From contig JAEZKZ010000015.1 in assembly GCA_023415305.1 (NCBI GenBank), forward strand, positions 1 to 44,127: a DNA stretch of 44,127 nt. The letters run 5' to 3'. This document shows, piece after piece, positions 9,222 to 17,620 of the stretch. The notes under the pieces are model-generated. The model was not told the origin of the DNA. It worked only from the letters and a program-made list of their open reading frames with translations, and did not search any database. A program made the translations under genes and the position numbers. This DNA comes from Bacillota bacterium. GTDB lineage: Bacteria; Bacillota; Clostridia; Acetivibrionales; DSM-1351. Position 1 is the first letter of the stretch, and each line of letters starts with the position of its first letter.

Positions 9222-9986
9222 TTAAACAAGGATAACCTTTGTGCCCAGGCTTTTATATATCTTTAAAGCCGTTTCATCAGCACCTTTATCTGATATTAAG
9301 GTACACTTGTCTGACAGTGTACCTACAGAAATGAAATCCTGATGGCGGATTTTACTACTATCAGCAAGGATTATGACATGTTTTGAACTATTTATAACAG
9401 TATGATAATTACCCAACTGGGCTACACTGCCCACATAGAGCTGCCCGTCGGCACCTAGTCCCGTAACGCCCATAAATGAATAATCAAACCTGAACTGCTT
9501 AAGCATATTCTCGGCAAAAACACCTGTCGCTGACAGTGTATTTGCGCCAATATCTCCGCCTACCTGAAGCAGCGAGATAGAAGAGCGGTTTGCCAGCTCC
9601 ATGGAGACATTCAGTGCGTCAGTCACCACCAGAAGCTTCCTTGAGTTATCAAGCTTCTGAACCATATAGTGGGTGGTGCTGCCCGAACCAATAAAAACTT
9701 TTTGTCCGTTTGTGAGTAAACCTGCAGCAGCTGTCGCTATTTCAATTTTTTTATCCCTGTTCCTGTCCAATCTCAGATAAAAGGGGTTCTCGATAAGGAC
9801 ATCTGTGTCGGGCAGCAGAGCTCCTCCGTGGGAACGCACAAGTTGCCCCGAGGCCTCCATTTCGTCCAGATCACGTCGGATGGTCATGTTGGATACATTG
9901 AATATCTTGCAGAGATCTTCTATCAGAACCTGTCCGTTAGCCCTCAGCATGCCTAATATTTGCTTTTGACGTTCTTCTTTCAGCAT
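9222..9986 (-). CDS. DeoR-family transcriptional repressor
   Basis: 254 residues from the chosen ATG. N-terminal winged helix-turn-helix (MLKEERQKQILGML, then NVSNMTIRRDLDEME and SGQLVRSHGGALL) is the DeoR signature. It is followed by the sugar-phosphate sensor domain with the phosphate-loop-like GSGSTTHYMV, and HVIILADSSK near the end. A TTG (10004) and two ATGs (9998, 9992) lie in frame upstream, but only the ATG at 9986 has a properly spaced SD (GGAG, 6 bases). The family responds to phosphorylated sugars and usually represses a nearby sugar operon; here the plausible target is the adjacent beta-galactosidase/phosphorylase locus. No specific operator was recognised. Confidence 0.9.
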   Translation of the reverse strand: MLKEERQKQILGMLRANGQVLIEDLCKIFNVSNMTIRRDLDEMEASGQLVRSHGGALLPDTDVLIENPFYLRLDRNRDKKIEIATAAAGLLTNGQKVFIGSGSTTHYMVQKLDNSRKLLVVTDALNVSMELANRSSISLLQVGGDIGANTLSATGVFAENMLKQFRFDYSFMGVTGLGADGQLYVGSVAQLGNYHTVINSSKHVIILADSSKIRHQDFISVGTLSDKCTLISDKGADETALKIYKSLGTKVILV

Positions 9987-10078
9987 GTGCATCTCCATTA
10001 ACAAATGATTTGGTTAAAAACAGCATTATTAATAATCAATAATAAAGTCACGATGACTTACCATATGTATCTTTCACG

Positions 10079-10669
10079 CTACTCTCTCCTGGCTCTTAGA
10101 ATATCTACAATCCAGCTGCTTTGAGGTACCGGCAGCTCTGGGTTAAAAACTGCATTTTCAGCTACACCCTGTACTGCGCTCCAATATGCCATGGCAAGTG
10201 CAACCGGCTCCCCCTGCTTTATTTCCCCGAGTTCTTGTCCCTTTTTAACTATAGGCAGGACGGGGGATAGAGCATCGAACTTGCTTACAATTTCCTTAAT
10301 CCTCTCCGGAACCCCTTCGGATTTCATTGCCTGTGGCATAAGCAAGAATATTTTAGCTGTAAAGGGGTCTGATTCCAGTGACTTGAAAATCTCTGAAGTT
10401 ATTTTTTCAAAACCTTCAATAGGCGTTCCTGTAAAACCGTCCAGCATATGAAAAACACTATCCGGACCTGACATGCCGATATTGACCAATTCCTCGTAAA
10501 CACGTTCCTTGGATTCAAAGTAATTAAAAAACAAGCCGGTGCTGATATTTAGTTTTTTAGCTATATCTCGTATGGTGGTTGCGGCATATCCTCGAGAGAT
10601 AATCATATCTAGGCTGCATTCCAATATTTGACTTCTCCTGTCATGCCGCTGCTGTTCCCTTTTGTTCAT
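10079..10669 (-). CDS. TetR-family transcriptional repressor
   Basis: 196 residues. The N-terminal helix-turn-helix is clear: SQILECSLDMIISRGYAATT, then IRDIAKKLNISTGLFFNYFE and SKERVYEEL. The C-terminal ligand domain is variable, as usual. Frame extends to a TTG at 10690, but the ATG at 10669 has GAGGT 5 bases upstream and fits the family start. A perfect 10-bp palindrome TTGTATACAA (10681-10690) lies right at the upstream edge. The next gene on the same strand is a FAD oxidoreductase whose promoter carries a double TetR-like operator, so this protein is the likely repressor of it. Ligand unknown; families with this architecture often sense fatty acids or other hydrophobic molecules. Confidence 0.92.
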   Translation of the reverse strand: MNKREQQRHDRRSQILECSLDMIISRGYAATTIRDIAKKLNISTGLFFNYFESKERVYEELVNIGMSGPDSVFHMLDGFTGTPIEGFEKITSEIFKSLESDPFTAKIFLLMPQAMKSEGVPERIKEIVSKFDALSPVLPIVKKGQELGEIKQGEPVALAMAYWSAVQGVAENAVFNPELPVPQSSWIVDILRARRE

Positions 10670-10801
10670 ATATACCTCAGTTGTATACAATATTTCTAAT
10701 AAGTTACATATGTTAATACAAGTTTATTAATTTACCAGTATTCAATTTTAATTCCCTTGCTATATTGTATCGTAACTGCTGTGGGTAAACCAATTAAATT
10801 A

Positions 10802-12256
10802 TTATTTTAAATACTTATTTATTGCCGTTGCTGCACCCTTTCCGCTCTGGACGGCAGTACAGATGCCACCTCCTACAGTGGTCCACTGCCCGCATAAATA
10901 AAGGCCTTTAATTCCATTCACTGTATTTTTTATATTATACTTTAACGAAGAAGGTGTAGGAGTAAAGCCCTCCCAAGAGCCTTTATACAAATTGGCATAC
11001 CGTATGTATGTTGCAGGTGTGGCTACATCAATTACTTCTATAGCATCCTTAAAGCCAGGAATACGTTTGTCCAATGCATCTGCCACCTCCTTTGCCAACT
11101 CTTCTTTTCGTGTACGGTAAGTATCAGGACTATTTTTTCTCAAATCCCTCCAGTAATCAAGGTTTGAACCCATCATAACCATAACACTGCTGCAATTTTC
11201 GGGAGCTGATGCCGGGTCAAATTCAAAACTACGAAGGTTCAGGAAATTGCAAATTTCATCTGAGTTAACTCTGATACCTTCGGGGCATTCAAAGTTCTGA
11301 GAAAAGGGAAGGTTAAATTTGTTACTAAGCCCAAAGGAAACCACTAACAGCGGAGAAAAAAGCTCGGCAGATTCTAGTAAGGTGTCAAGCTGTATATGTT
11401 TGTATTCTCCTCCAAGCATATTTTTAAGTACATCATACATATCGCAGGCTGCCACAATTGCATCTGCCTCATGGATCAGGCTCTTTACCTCCAGAGCATT
11501 AGCCTTACCGTCCTTTACAATAATTTTATCCACTCTGGAAGAAAAGTTGATTTTTCCACCAAGTTCCCTGTAGAATTTCTCCATTCTGCCGATTACGTCA
11601 TATGCTCCGCCCAAGGGGTAACCAGCGTTACCACTCATCCGCGTTCCCAACATCAAAATAAGCGTAAAAAATGAGTATTGAGAAGGCATAAGATGGAACA
11701 GGATTGCTTTAATAGCCGGATTACTAAATGCTTCTGCATACTGGCTAACGGTTATTCCTAAATACTTTCTTACAAGTTTTAAGAACCCTCTGCTGTTTTT
11801 AATTATGTCAAGCAGCTCCAGAAGACCGGTGGGTGCTCCGGCAGGCATTTTTGTGGAAATCATTGATGCAATATCACTGCAAAAAGCTTCAATTTGAGAA
11901 CTGTCCTCCGGTGCAATCGAAAGTAAAAAGCTCTTAAAGGGTATAAGGGACATTGGTATTTCGTAAATTGTTCCATTAATCTGAGTTTTAATGCTTTCGG
12001 CATTATATATTATAGTATCTTTATTCAGTGCATGTACTTCGCGATACAAATCATAAAATGGAGTGTCGGGCTTTGTTCCTACCATCCATTCAATACACCC
12101 ATCAAATCTGTAGCCTTTCCTCTCCCAGGCGGTACACATACCTCCTGCTTGACCTGAGATTTCAAAAATTTCGCTCTGGACACCCTGCTTCTGCAGGTAA
12201 ATACCTGTACTCAGGCCTGCAAGACCGGCTCCGATAATCAATACTTTTTTACTCAT
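10802..12256 (-). CDS. FAD-dependent oxidoreductase, phytoene-desaturase (CrtI)-like
   Basis: 484 residues. The N-terminus carries the dinucleotide-binding fold: KVLIIGAGLAGLSTGIYLQK (GxGxxG), then an acidic residue after about 20 positions. It continues GGMCTAWERKGYRFDGC, typical of the CrtI / retinol-saturase / FAD amine-oxidase superfamily. The C-terminal FAD loop reads GLYLCGQWTTVGGGICTAVQSGK. Such enzymes desaturate, saturate or isomerise hydrophobic polyenes or lipids; no other carotenoid gene is visible, so the substrate is unknown. The start ATG has GGGAGG 6 bases upstream; upstream in-frame codons would begin within a hairpin. It is transcribed from a strong promoter with a TetR-type double operator. 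Confidence 0.85.
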   Translation of the reverse strand: MSKKVLIIGAGLAGLSTGIYLQKQGVQSEIFEISGQAGGMCTAWERKGYRFDGCIEWMVGTKPDTPFYDLYREVHALNKDTIIYNAESIKTQINGTIYEIPMSLIPFKSFLLSIAPEDSSQIEAFCSDIASMISTKMPAGAPTGLLELLDIIKNSRGFLKLVRKYLGITVSQYAEAFSNPAIKAILFHLMPSQYSFFTLILMLGTRMSGNAGYPLGGAYDVIGRMEKFYRELGGKINFSSRVDKIIVKDGKANALEVKSLIHEADAIVAACDMYDVLKNMLGGEYKHIQLDTLLESAELFSPLLVVSFGLSNKFNLPFSQNFECPEGIRVNSDEICNFLNLRSFEFDPASAPENCSSVMVMMGSNLDYWRDLRKNSPDTYRTRKEELAKEVADALDKRIPGFKDAIEVIDVATPATYIRYANLYKGSWEGFTPTPSSLKYNIKNTVNGIKGLYLCGQWTTVGGGICTAVQSGKGAATAINKYLK

Positions 12257-12270
12257 AATACCTCCCTCTT

Positions 12271-12287
12271 TACGTGCGCAGCACGTA
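12271..12287 (-). repeat. Compact hairpin just before the SD of the FAD oxidoreductase
   Basis: TACGTGC-GCA-GCACGTA, a perfect 7-bp stem with a 3-nt loop, 7 bases upstream of the GGGAGG SD in the leader RNA. A closely similar hairpin is found in the same position before the dUTPase gene (41587-41603). Confidence 0.6.
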
Positions 12288-12295
12288 CACACTGA

Positions 12296-12326
12296 TTGAA
12301 CACTTGTTCATTGAACAAGTGTTCAA
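12296..12326. promoter_or_regulatory. Tandem TetR-type operators TGAACA-NN-TGTTCA
   Basis: A 31-bp palindrome made of two copies of TGAACA-NN-TGTTCA separated by one base (12297-12310 and 12312-12325), with flanking T and A extending the symmetry. It begins 4 bp after the -10 box of the FAD-oxidoreductase promoter, so it covers the transcription start. This is the classic placement for a TetR repressor, and the neighbouring TetR gene is the obvious candidate. Confidence 0.8.
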
Positions 12327-12330
12327 TAAT

Positions 12331-12359
12331 ATATTATTCCAGATCCTGTTAAAAGTCAA
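12331..12359 (-). promoter_or_regulatory. Sigma-A promoter of the FAD oxidoreductase gene
   Basis: On the minus strand: -35 TTGACT (12359-12354), 17-bp spacer, -10 TAATAT (12336-12331). The predicted start, near 12324, lies inside the palindromic operator. Confidence 0.8.
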
Positions 12360-12448
12360 CAGCTTTCAAACTTTTCAATTATTGACACTGTTATACTTAT
12401 GTTTAATAATGGAAGGGTAGGTTAGATGAACAAAAATAATTAAGGCAG

Positions 12449-13912
12449 GTGACATATATAAAAGCTTACAACGCTCCAATCTATAACTATCTGAGAAAAT
12501 ATGCCGAAGAAAAAAATAATATATTCCACATGCCTGGACACAAACTGGGAGCAGGAGTTCCCGGCGAGCTGGCCCACAACCTGCTGCAGCTCGACGTCAC
12601 CGAGATAGACGGAACGGACAACCTCCATTATCCCGAGAGCATCATAAAAGAAGCTCAGGAGCTGGCTGCAAAAGCCTTTGGAGCCGACAGAACTTTTTTC
12701 CTTGTTAATGGGTCTACCTGTGGTGTCCAGGCGGCGATTATGACTGCCTGCGCCCGGGGTCAGAAAATTATTGTAGGCAGAGATTCCCACAAATCCGTTG
12801 CTTCAGGCTTGATTTTGTCGGGCGCAGAGCCGGTTTTTGTACAGCCGGAATTTAACGGGGAATTTGCCATATCTGCGGAAATAAAGCCCGAAAGTATAGA
12901 GAATGCATTGCGCGCTAATCCTGACGCTACCGCCGTGCTCATTACAAGACCGAACTATTACGGAGTATGCAGCGACATAGAGAGAATCAGCAGCCTGGCA
13001 CATTCCTATGGAAAGCTGCTGATAGTAGATGAAGCTCACGGAGCACATCTGGCCTTCAGTGACAGGCTACCGGCTTCTGCTTTGGAGCACGGCGCTGATA
13101 TATGTATTCAAAGCGCGCATAAAACTCTTCCTGCTATTACACAGGGAGCGTATCTGCATGTAAAAGGTAATAGGGTACGTATGGAGAAGCTGGCCATAAA
13201 CCTGGCAATGCTGCAAACTTCAAGCCCTTCATATATAATAATGTCCTACCTTGATATAGCCAGAGAGCTTATGGAGAGCGAGGGAAGGCAAAAGCTTTGT
13301 GACTTGATAGATATTAATACACAGTTTAGAGAAGAAGCCGAAAAATTAGGGGCATACAAGGTTTTGTCACAACATAATCTGGGTATAAAAGCTACACAGG
13401 ACCCCACCAGACTAGTTATAAATATTGGCAATTTGGGAATAAACGGGTATCTTGCCGAGAAGCTTCTAGGGGAAATATACAGTACCCGATTGGAAATGGC
13501 TGATTATGAAAACCTGGTTGCAATAACCACGGTGTCTGATTCCCGGGAAAACTTGAATAGGTTACTTGAAGCATTGAAGGCTCTTCTCGGACATCAACAA
13601 GTCGGGCAAAACCAAGGGTACCAGGGTGAAATGCAGCGGAATATATTCAAAAACTTTTGGAAACAAACTCCGGAAGCTATTAAAATACAGCCTTGGGAAG
13701 CTTACAGTTCGGAGAAGGAAGTTCTCCCGCTTCAAACATGTGAGGGAAGGATATGTGCCGATATAATTACACCTTATCCTCCCGGAGTACCTCTTTTTTA
13801 TCCGGGGGAAATAATAACCGGTTCAGGCATACAATATATTAGCGATATTATTTATGCCGGAGGTAAAGTTAACGGTATTGGAAATAATAATTCTATAAGA
13901 GTAATAAAATAG
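12449..13912 (+). CDS. Orn/Lys/Arg decarboxylase family PLP enzyme (YaaO/SpeA-like)
   Basis: 487 residues from the GTG. FHMPGHKLG near residue 30 and QSAHKTLPAITQGAYLHV carry the substrate-pocket motif and the PLP-binding Lys of fold-I decarboxylases; IVDEAHGAHLAFS holds the PLP-contacting Asp and His. The C-terminal domain closes with YPPGVPLFYPGE. It decarboxylates a basic amino acid, probably arginine or lysine, for polyamine synthesis. It sits immediately before tmk exactly as yaaO does in Bacillus. The start is uncertain: the GTG lies only 3 bases after AAGG, whereas an in-frame ATA at 12458 is 8 bases after the GCAGG core of AAGGCAGGTGA; see findings. Exact substrate cannot be read from sequence. 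Confidence 0.9.
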   Translation: MTYIKAYNAPIYNYLRKYAEEKNNIFHMPGHKLGAGVPGELAHNLLQLDVTEIDGTDNLHYPESIIKEAQELAAKAFGADRTFFLVNGSTCGVQAAIMTACARGQKIIVGRDSHKSVASGLILSGAEPVFVQPEFNGEFAISAEIKPESIENALRANPDATAVLITRPNYYGVCSDIERISSLAHSYGKLLIVDEAHGAHLAFSDRLPASALEHGADICIQSAHKTLPAITQGAYLHVKGNRVRMEKLAINLAMLQTSSPSYIIMSYLDIARELMESEGRQKLCDLIDINTQFREEAEKLGAYKVLSQHNLGIKATQDPTRLVINIGNLGINGYLAEKLLGEIYSTRLEMADYENLVAITTVSDSRENLNRLLEALKALLGHQQVGQNQGYQGEMQRNIFKNFWKQTPEAIKIQPWEAYSSEKEVLPLQTCEGRICADIITPYPPGVPLFYPGEIITGSGIQYISDIIYAGGKVNGIGNNNSIRVIK

Positions 13913-13981
13913 GTTTAGAGAACGATACCTTATAAAAATACGAATATATAGAGAGATTAATTTAGAGATTAATTAATGTTA

Positions 13982-13990
13982 TGTTATAAT
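13982..13990 (+). promoter_or_regulatory. Extended -10 promoter upstream of tmk
   Basis: TGTTATAAT: a perfect TATAAT preceded by the TG of an extended -10 element; no good -35 is visible. It lies 60 bases before tmk and would drive the tmk-darA-yaaR-holB-ricT cluster. The directly repeated AGAGATTAATT lies just upstream. Confidence 0.55.
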
Positions 13991-14050
13991 ACTAAAAAAG
14001 GCACAATCTTCTTAAAACATAAAACAATACCTGCTTGAAAGGATTTGGAA

Positions 14051-14674
14051 ATGAAAAAAGGTCTATTCATTACATTTGAAGGTACTGACGGTTCAGGCAA
14101 AACAACACAGATCAAACTGCTTGAGGCTTATATGATGAAAAAGGGTTACGAGGTGGTTCTATCCCGTGAACCTGGCGGAACCAGAGTAAGTGAGATAATT
14201 CGTGATCTTATTTTGGACCCCCGGAACAAAGAGATTGTTCCGTTAACCGAAATGATATTGTACGCAGCCTCCAGAGCGCAGCATGTAGCTGAAATTATTG
14301 AACCTGCCATTGAAAGCGGAAAAATTGTCATCTGTGACAGATATGTAGATTCAAGCTACGCATATCAGGGTGTAGGAAGAGGCGTGGACCTAAAAAGCGT
14401 TGCTGATGTTAACAGGATAGCAGTACACGGAACAGTACCAGATATAACCTTTTTCCTCGATATCGACCCTGAAATTTCTATAAAGCGAAGGATAAATTCT
14501 ACCGGGGCTGACAGAATAGAACAGGAAAAGCTTGATTTTCACAGACGGGTATACGACGGGTATAAGAAACTTTCTATTTTGTATCCGGATAGAATAAAGA
14601 CAATAGATGCTACGAAATCCATTGATGAAATATCATTACAAATAAACTGTTTCATTGATGAGTTATTTGATTAA
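14051..14674 (+). CDS. tmk: Thymidylate kinase
   Basis: 207 residues. P-loop FEGTDGSGKTTQ at residues 8-19, the SREPGGTRVSE motif, and the DRYVDSSYAYQG motif are those of dTMP kinase; a LID with RRINSTGADRIE follows FLDIDPE. It phosphorylates dTMP to dTDP for DNA synthesis. A TTG 6 bases earlier is in frame, but GAAAGGA is spaced correctly only for the ATG chosen here. It is followed after 21 bp by darA, the conserved Firmicute order. Confidence 0.97.
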   Translation: MKKGLFITFEGTDGSGKTTQIKLLEAYMMKKGYEVVLSREPGGTRVSEIIRDLILDPRNKEIVPLTEMILYAASRAQHVAEIIEPAIESGKIVICDRYVDSSYAYQGVGRGVDLKSVADVNRIAVHGTVPDITFFLDIDPEISIKRRINSTGADRIEQEKLDFHRRVYDGYKKLSILYPDRIKTIDATKSIDEISLQINCFIDELFD

Positions 14675-14695
14675 ATTAAAAAGGGAGGTTTTACT

Positions 14696-15034
14696 ATGAA
14701 ACTGGTATTTGCAATCGTCCATGATGAGGATGGGCATAAGGTTATGGAAGAACTGAACAAAAACGGCTTCGGTGTCACAAAAATGTGTTCTTCCGGAGGT
14801 TTTTTGAAGGCGGGTAACACAACTCTTTTAGTTGGTGTTGAGGAAGAAAAGCTGGATGAAGTGGTTGCCATAATTGAAAAGAAATCAAAGAGCAGAAAAC
14901 AGGTAATAAATACTCCTGCAACACCCGGAGGAATGAACGGGATGAACGGAATGTACATGCCATACCCTGTAGAGGTTACCGTTGGGGGTGCAACAATATT
15001 TGTTGTAGATGTGGAGAGATTCCACAAAGCTTAG
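14696..15034 (+). CDS. darA: Cyclic-di-AMP receptor (PII-like, DUF970)
   Basis: 112 residues, close to the family length (109 in B. subtilis DarA, formerly YaaQ/PstA). It begins MKLVFAIVHDEDGHKVMEEL and has the core GGFLKAGNTTLLVGVEEEKL, the most conserved part of this PII-like fold, known to bind c-di-AMP as a trimer. A glycine/methionine-rich loop (GGMNGMNGMYMP) corresponds to the flexible B/T-loop region. The output is unknown in the family. AAAGGGAGG gives a strong SD. Its conserved place after tmk supports the assignment. Confidence 0.93.
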   Translation: MKLVFAIVHDEDGHKVMEELNKNGFGVTKMCSSGGFLKAGNTTLLVGVEEEKLDEVVAIIEKKSKSRKQVINTPATPGGMNGMNGMYMPYPVEVTVGGATIFVVDVERFHKA

Positions 15035-15061
15035 TTTTCGATTTTGAATAATAGTTAGGAA

Positions 15062-15523
15062 GTGTTTGCCATTAAGATTCAGGATACCACAAAAAATCCT
15101 TCAGGCATAAATGCTATTCCCGGAAGGGATGACAGAACCATAAGGAATGAAAGAGATGCGGCTTTTTCATCTTCTCTTAAAAAAATAGAATATAAAAACT
15201 ATGAGGAACGAATAAAGGTTCTGGCTGACAAAATTGAAAGTCAGGGGAAAAAGCTTGAGAAAAAAGCTGATATTCGTGATCTTAAGGTATACAAACAGCT
15301 CATTTCAGAATTCCTTGACGAAGCAGTATCACACTCACATAGTTTTACAAAAAAAAGTTTTTTGGACCGACGGGGCAGACACAGGGTATATGCCATAATT
15401 AAAAAAATCAATGAAGAACTGATTGAACTTACAAACGAGGTACTCAAGTCGGAACAGGACAACCTGAGCATATTAAAAAAGCTCGATGATATCAGAGGTC
15501 TGATATTGGATCTGTTTCTTTAA
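15062..15523 (+). CDS. YaaR/DUF327 family protein
   Basis: About 150 residues, mostly alpha-helical and charged, ending in ISILKKLDDIRGLILDLFL-type helices. The motif FLDEAVSHSHSFTKKSFLDR followed by GRHRVYAIIKKI is characteristic of DUF327, and the position between darA and holB is that of B. subtilis yaaR. Biochemical function is unknown. The GTG given here as start lies inside the only SD (AGGAAGTG, 15057-15064) and so cannot use it. An in-frame ATT at 15071, 8 bases after the SD core, would give a protein starting MKIQDT, and I consider that the more likely true start (see findings). Confidence 0.88.
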   Translation: MFAIKIQDTTKNPSGINAIPGRDDRTIRNERDAAFSSSLKKIEYKNYEERIKVLADKIESQGKKLEKKADIRDLKVYKQLISEFLDEAVSHSHSFTKKSFLDRRGRHRVYAIIKKINEELIELTNEVLKSEQDNLSILKKLDDIRGLILDLFL

Positions 15524-15580
15524 CTAAGGATGTTTGGCTGCATTGTTTTTTGGCTTTTGCAGCGGAATGGAGACAAAGAA

Positions 15581-16549
15581 ATGTTAGGTCACCGGAAGAT
15601 ACTGGCCAGCTTACAGGAGACAATTAAAAATGATAATGTAGGTCATGCTTATATATTTGAAGGACCTGACGGCATAGGCAGAAGAGAAACGGCTTTGTCT
15701 TTTGCGGCAATGCTGATGTGTGAAAGAGAACAGGCTCCCTGCGGCGAATGCAAGTCGTGCGGGTTATTTGCCGAAGGTTCAAATCCTGATTTTCAGGAAT
15801 TATATTTTCATGATAAAAGTATAAGTGTTGATGATGTAAGAAATGCTTTAAAGGGGTTGGTAATCAGACCCCTTTATTCGAGATATAAAGTAATAATAAT
15901 AAATGATGCTGACGGAATGACTGTACAAGCTCAGAATGCATTATTGAAGTCTTTAGAGGAACCTCCTCCCTATATGGTTTTTATACTCACGGTACAGGCG
16001 GGTGCGGCTGTTACTCCAACCATAAGATCACGATGCCAGAGAGTTTTGTTTAACAAGCTTAGCAGTCAGGAGATAATTGGGATACTTGAACAAAAATATG
16101 GTAAAAGAAATCCTGAATGGGATTTTATTGTATCCTATTCCGATGGGGTTATTGGAACGGCTCTTGAACTGGTGGAATCTCCCGGTTATATGGAATTAAG
16201 GGAGCAGGTGCTTTCGTCGGTAAATGAACTGTTGGAGCCAAATAACGGCGATGTTTTTAAAATATATGAGTTATTTGAAAAAAATAATGATAAGATAGAA
16301 TTTATTTTAAGAATAATGCTCCTGTTTTTTAGGGACATAATAATATATAAGCAGACCTCTAACTATAACATATTGATTAATTCCGATAAAAAAGATATGA
16401 TTATTGAGGATGCCCATTTGAAACTATCAGGGCTTCTTAAATGTGCAAATGCTGTTTGGGATGCAAAAAAAGGCCTTGAGTACAATGCAAATTTTCAGCT
16501 GGTAATCGAGGTTATGCTTATGAAGATCAGGGATTCTTACGTTTACTGA
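15581..16549 (+). CDS. holB: DNA polymerase III subunit delta'
   Basis: 322 residues. It has the AAA+ clamp-loader layout: GHAYIFEGPDGIGRRETA as a degenerate P-loop, the zinc module with four Cys (C-E-R-E-Q-A-P-C-G-E-C-K-S-C), then IINDADGMTVQAQNALLKSL with EEPPPYMVFIL, and TPTIRSRCQRV as sensor/SRC-type motif. As part of the clamp loader it helps open the sliding clamp. An upstream TT-rich in-frame extension to 15530 lacks an SD, while TGGAGA lies 7 bases before this ATG. ricT follows 17 bp later. Confidence 0.95.
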   Translation: MLGHRKILASLQETIKNDNVGHAYIFEGPDGIGRRETALSFAAMLMCEREQAPCGECKSCGLFAEGSNPDFQELYFHDKSISVDDVRNALKGLVIRPLYSRYKVIIINDADGMTVQAQNALLKSLEEPPPYMVFILTVQAGAAVTPTIRSRCQRVLFNKLSSQEIIGILEQKYGKRNPEWDFIVSYSDGVIGTALELVESPGYMELREQVLSSVNELLEPNNGDVFKIYELFEKNNDKIEFILRIMLLFFRDIIIYKQTSNYNILINSDKKDMIIEDAHLKLSGLLKCANAVWDAKKGLEYNANFQLVIEVMLMKIRDSYVY

Positions 16550-16566
16550 TAGAAAGGAATTTATTA

Positions 16567-17442
16567 ATGGTAAAAGTAGTTGGTGTTAGGTTTAAGACTG
16601 CCGGGAAAATTTACTATTTTGATCCCGGAGAACTGGTTATAGATTTAAACTGCAATGTAATAGTCGAAACTGCAAGGGGGATTGAATTCGGACTTGTAGT
16701 AGTACCTAACAGAGAGGTTGATGAGTCGGAAATTGTGGCTCCTCTCAAAAAGGTAATTCGTATAGCTACTGATGAAGACGTAGCTCATGCTTCAGAGAAT
16801 GATAAAAAGGAAAAAGAGGCATATAATATATGTCTTCAGAAAATAAATGATCATAAGCTGGATATGAAGCTGATAGATGTGGAATATACCTTTGATAACA
16901 ACAAGGTACTTTTCTACTTCACTGCTGACGGCAGAGTTGATTTCAGAGAGCTTGTCAAGGATTTGGCAGCAGTATTTAAGACAAGAATAGAATTAAGGCA
17001 GATAGGTGTAAGGGACGAATCAAAAATGATGGGCGGCATAGGAATATGCGGAAGAGTGCTCTGCTGTAACTCATTCCTGGGAGAATTCCAGCCTGTGTCC
17101 ATAAAAATGGCGAAAGAGCAGTCACTTTCACTCAACCCCACAAAAATTTCCGGAACCTGCGGGAGACTGATGTGCTGTCTCAAATATGAGCAGGAGGCCT
17201 ATGAGGATCTTTTGGACAGAGTGCCAAAGGTGGGTGCTATTGTTGATACTCCTGAAGGTCAGGGAACTGTAGTAGAAGTAAATCTTCTTAAGGAAATTCT
17301 GAAAATAAAGCTGGATATCGGCAAGGAAACAGAGTTGAGGGTTTACAACTATAAGGAAGGCGAAGTTAAACTTATAAAAAACGCAACAACCAACGATGAT
17401 ATTGATATTGATCTGGAAGCTCTTAAGCAGTTGGAGGATTAG
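16567..17442 (+). CDS. ricT: PSP1-domain iron-sulfur protein RicT (YaaT)
   Basis: 291 residues. It has a PSP1 C-terminal domain with the Cys-rich core GICGRVLCCNSFLGEFQPVS and GTCGRLMCCLKYEQ, and MVKVVGVRFKTAGKIYYFD at the start. In B. subtilis RicT works with RicA and RicF as an Fe-S complex that steers RNase Y mRNA processing and aids Spo0A phosphorylation. The Cys pairs here (CGRVLCC, CGRLMCC) are intact, so Fe-S binding is expected. SD GAAAGGAA precedes the ATG. The usual downstream yabA is missing and replaced by a ferredoxin gene. Confidence 0.93.
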   Translation: MVKVVGVRFKTAGKIYYFDPGELVIDLNCNVIVETARGIEFGLVVVPNREVDESEIVAPLKKVIRIATDEDVAHASENDKKEKEAYNICLQKINDHKLDMKLIDVEYTFDNNKVLFYFTADGRVDFRELVKDLAAVFKTRIELRQIGVRDESKMMGGIGICGRVLCCNSFLGEFQPVSIKMAKEQSLSLNPTKISGTCGRLMCCLKYEQEAYEDLLDRVPKVGAIVDTPEGQGTVVEVNLLKEILKIKLDIGKETELRVYNYKEGEVKLIKNATTNDDIDIDLEALKQLED

Positions 17443-17529
17443 TATTTGCAGGCCGAAACGTTAATTGGCGGGTAATTGGCAAATATTGCAAACAGAAAAC
17501 AATATATGAAAGATTTTAATATATTGTAA

Positions 17530-17558
17530 TTGTTATTTCAATAAAATGATGGTAAAAT
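17530..17558 (+). promoter_or_regulatory. Sigma-A promoter of the ferredoxin gene
   Basis: TTGTTA (17530-17535), 17-bp spacer, TAAAAT (17553-17558), 62 bases before the ferredoxin ATG. Confidence 0.65.
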
Positions 17559-17620
17559 AAGAGCGAAAAACATATAAACTAAAAGCTTGTTTTTCTTTAA
17601 ATATTAGGAGGTGTTCTTAG

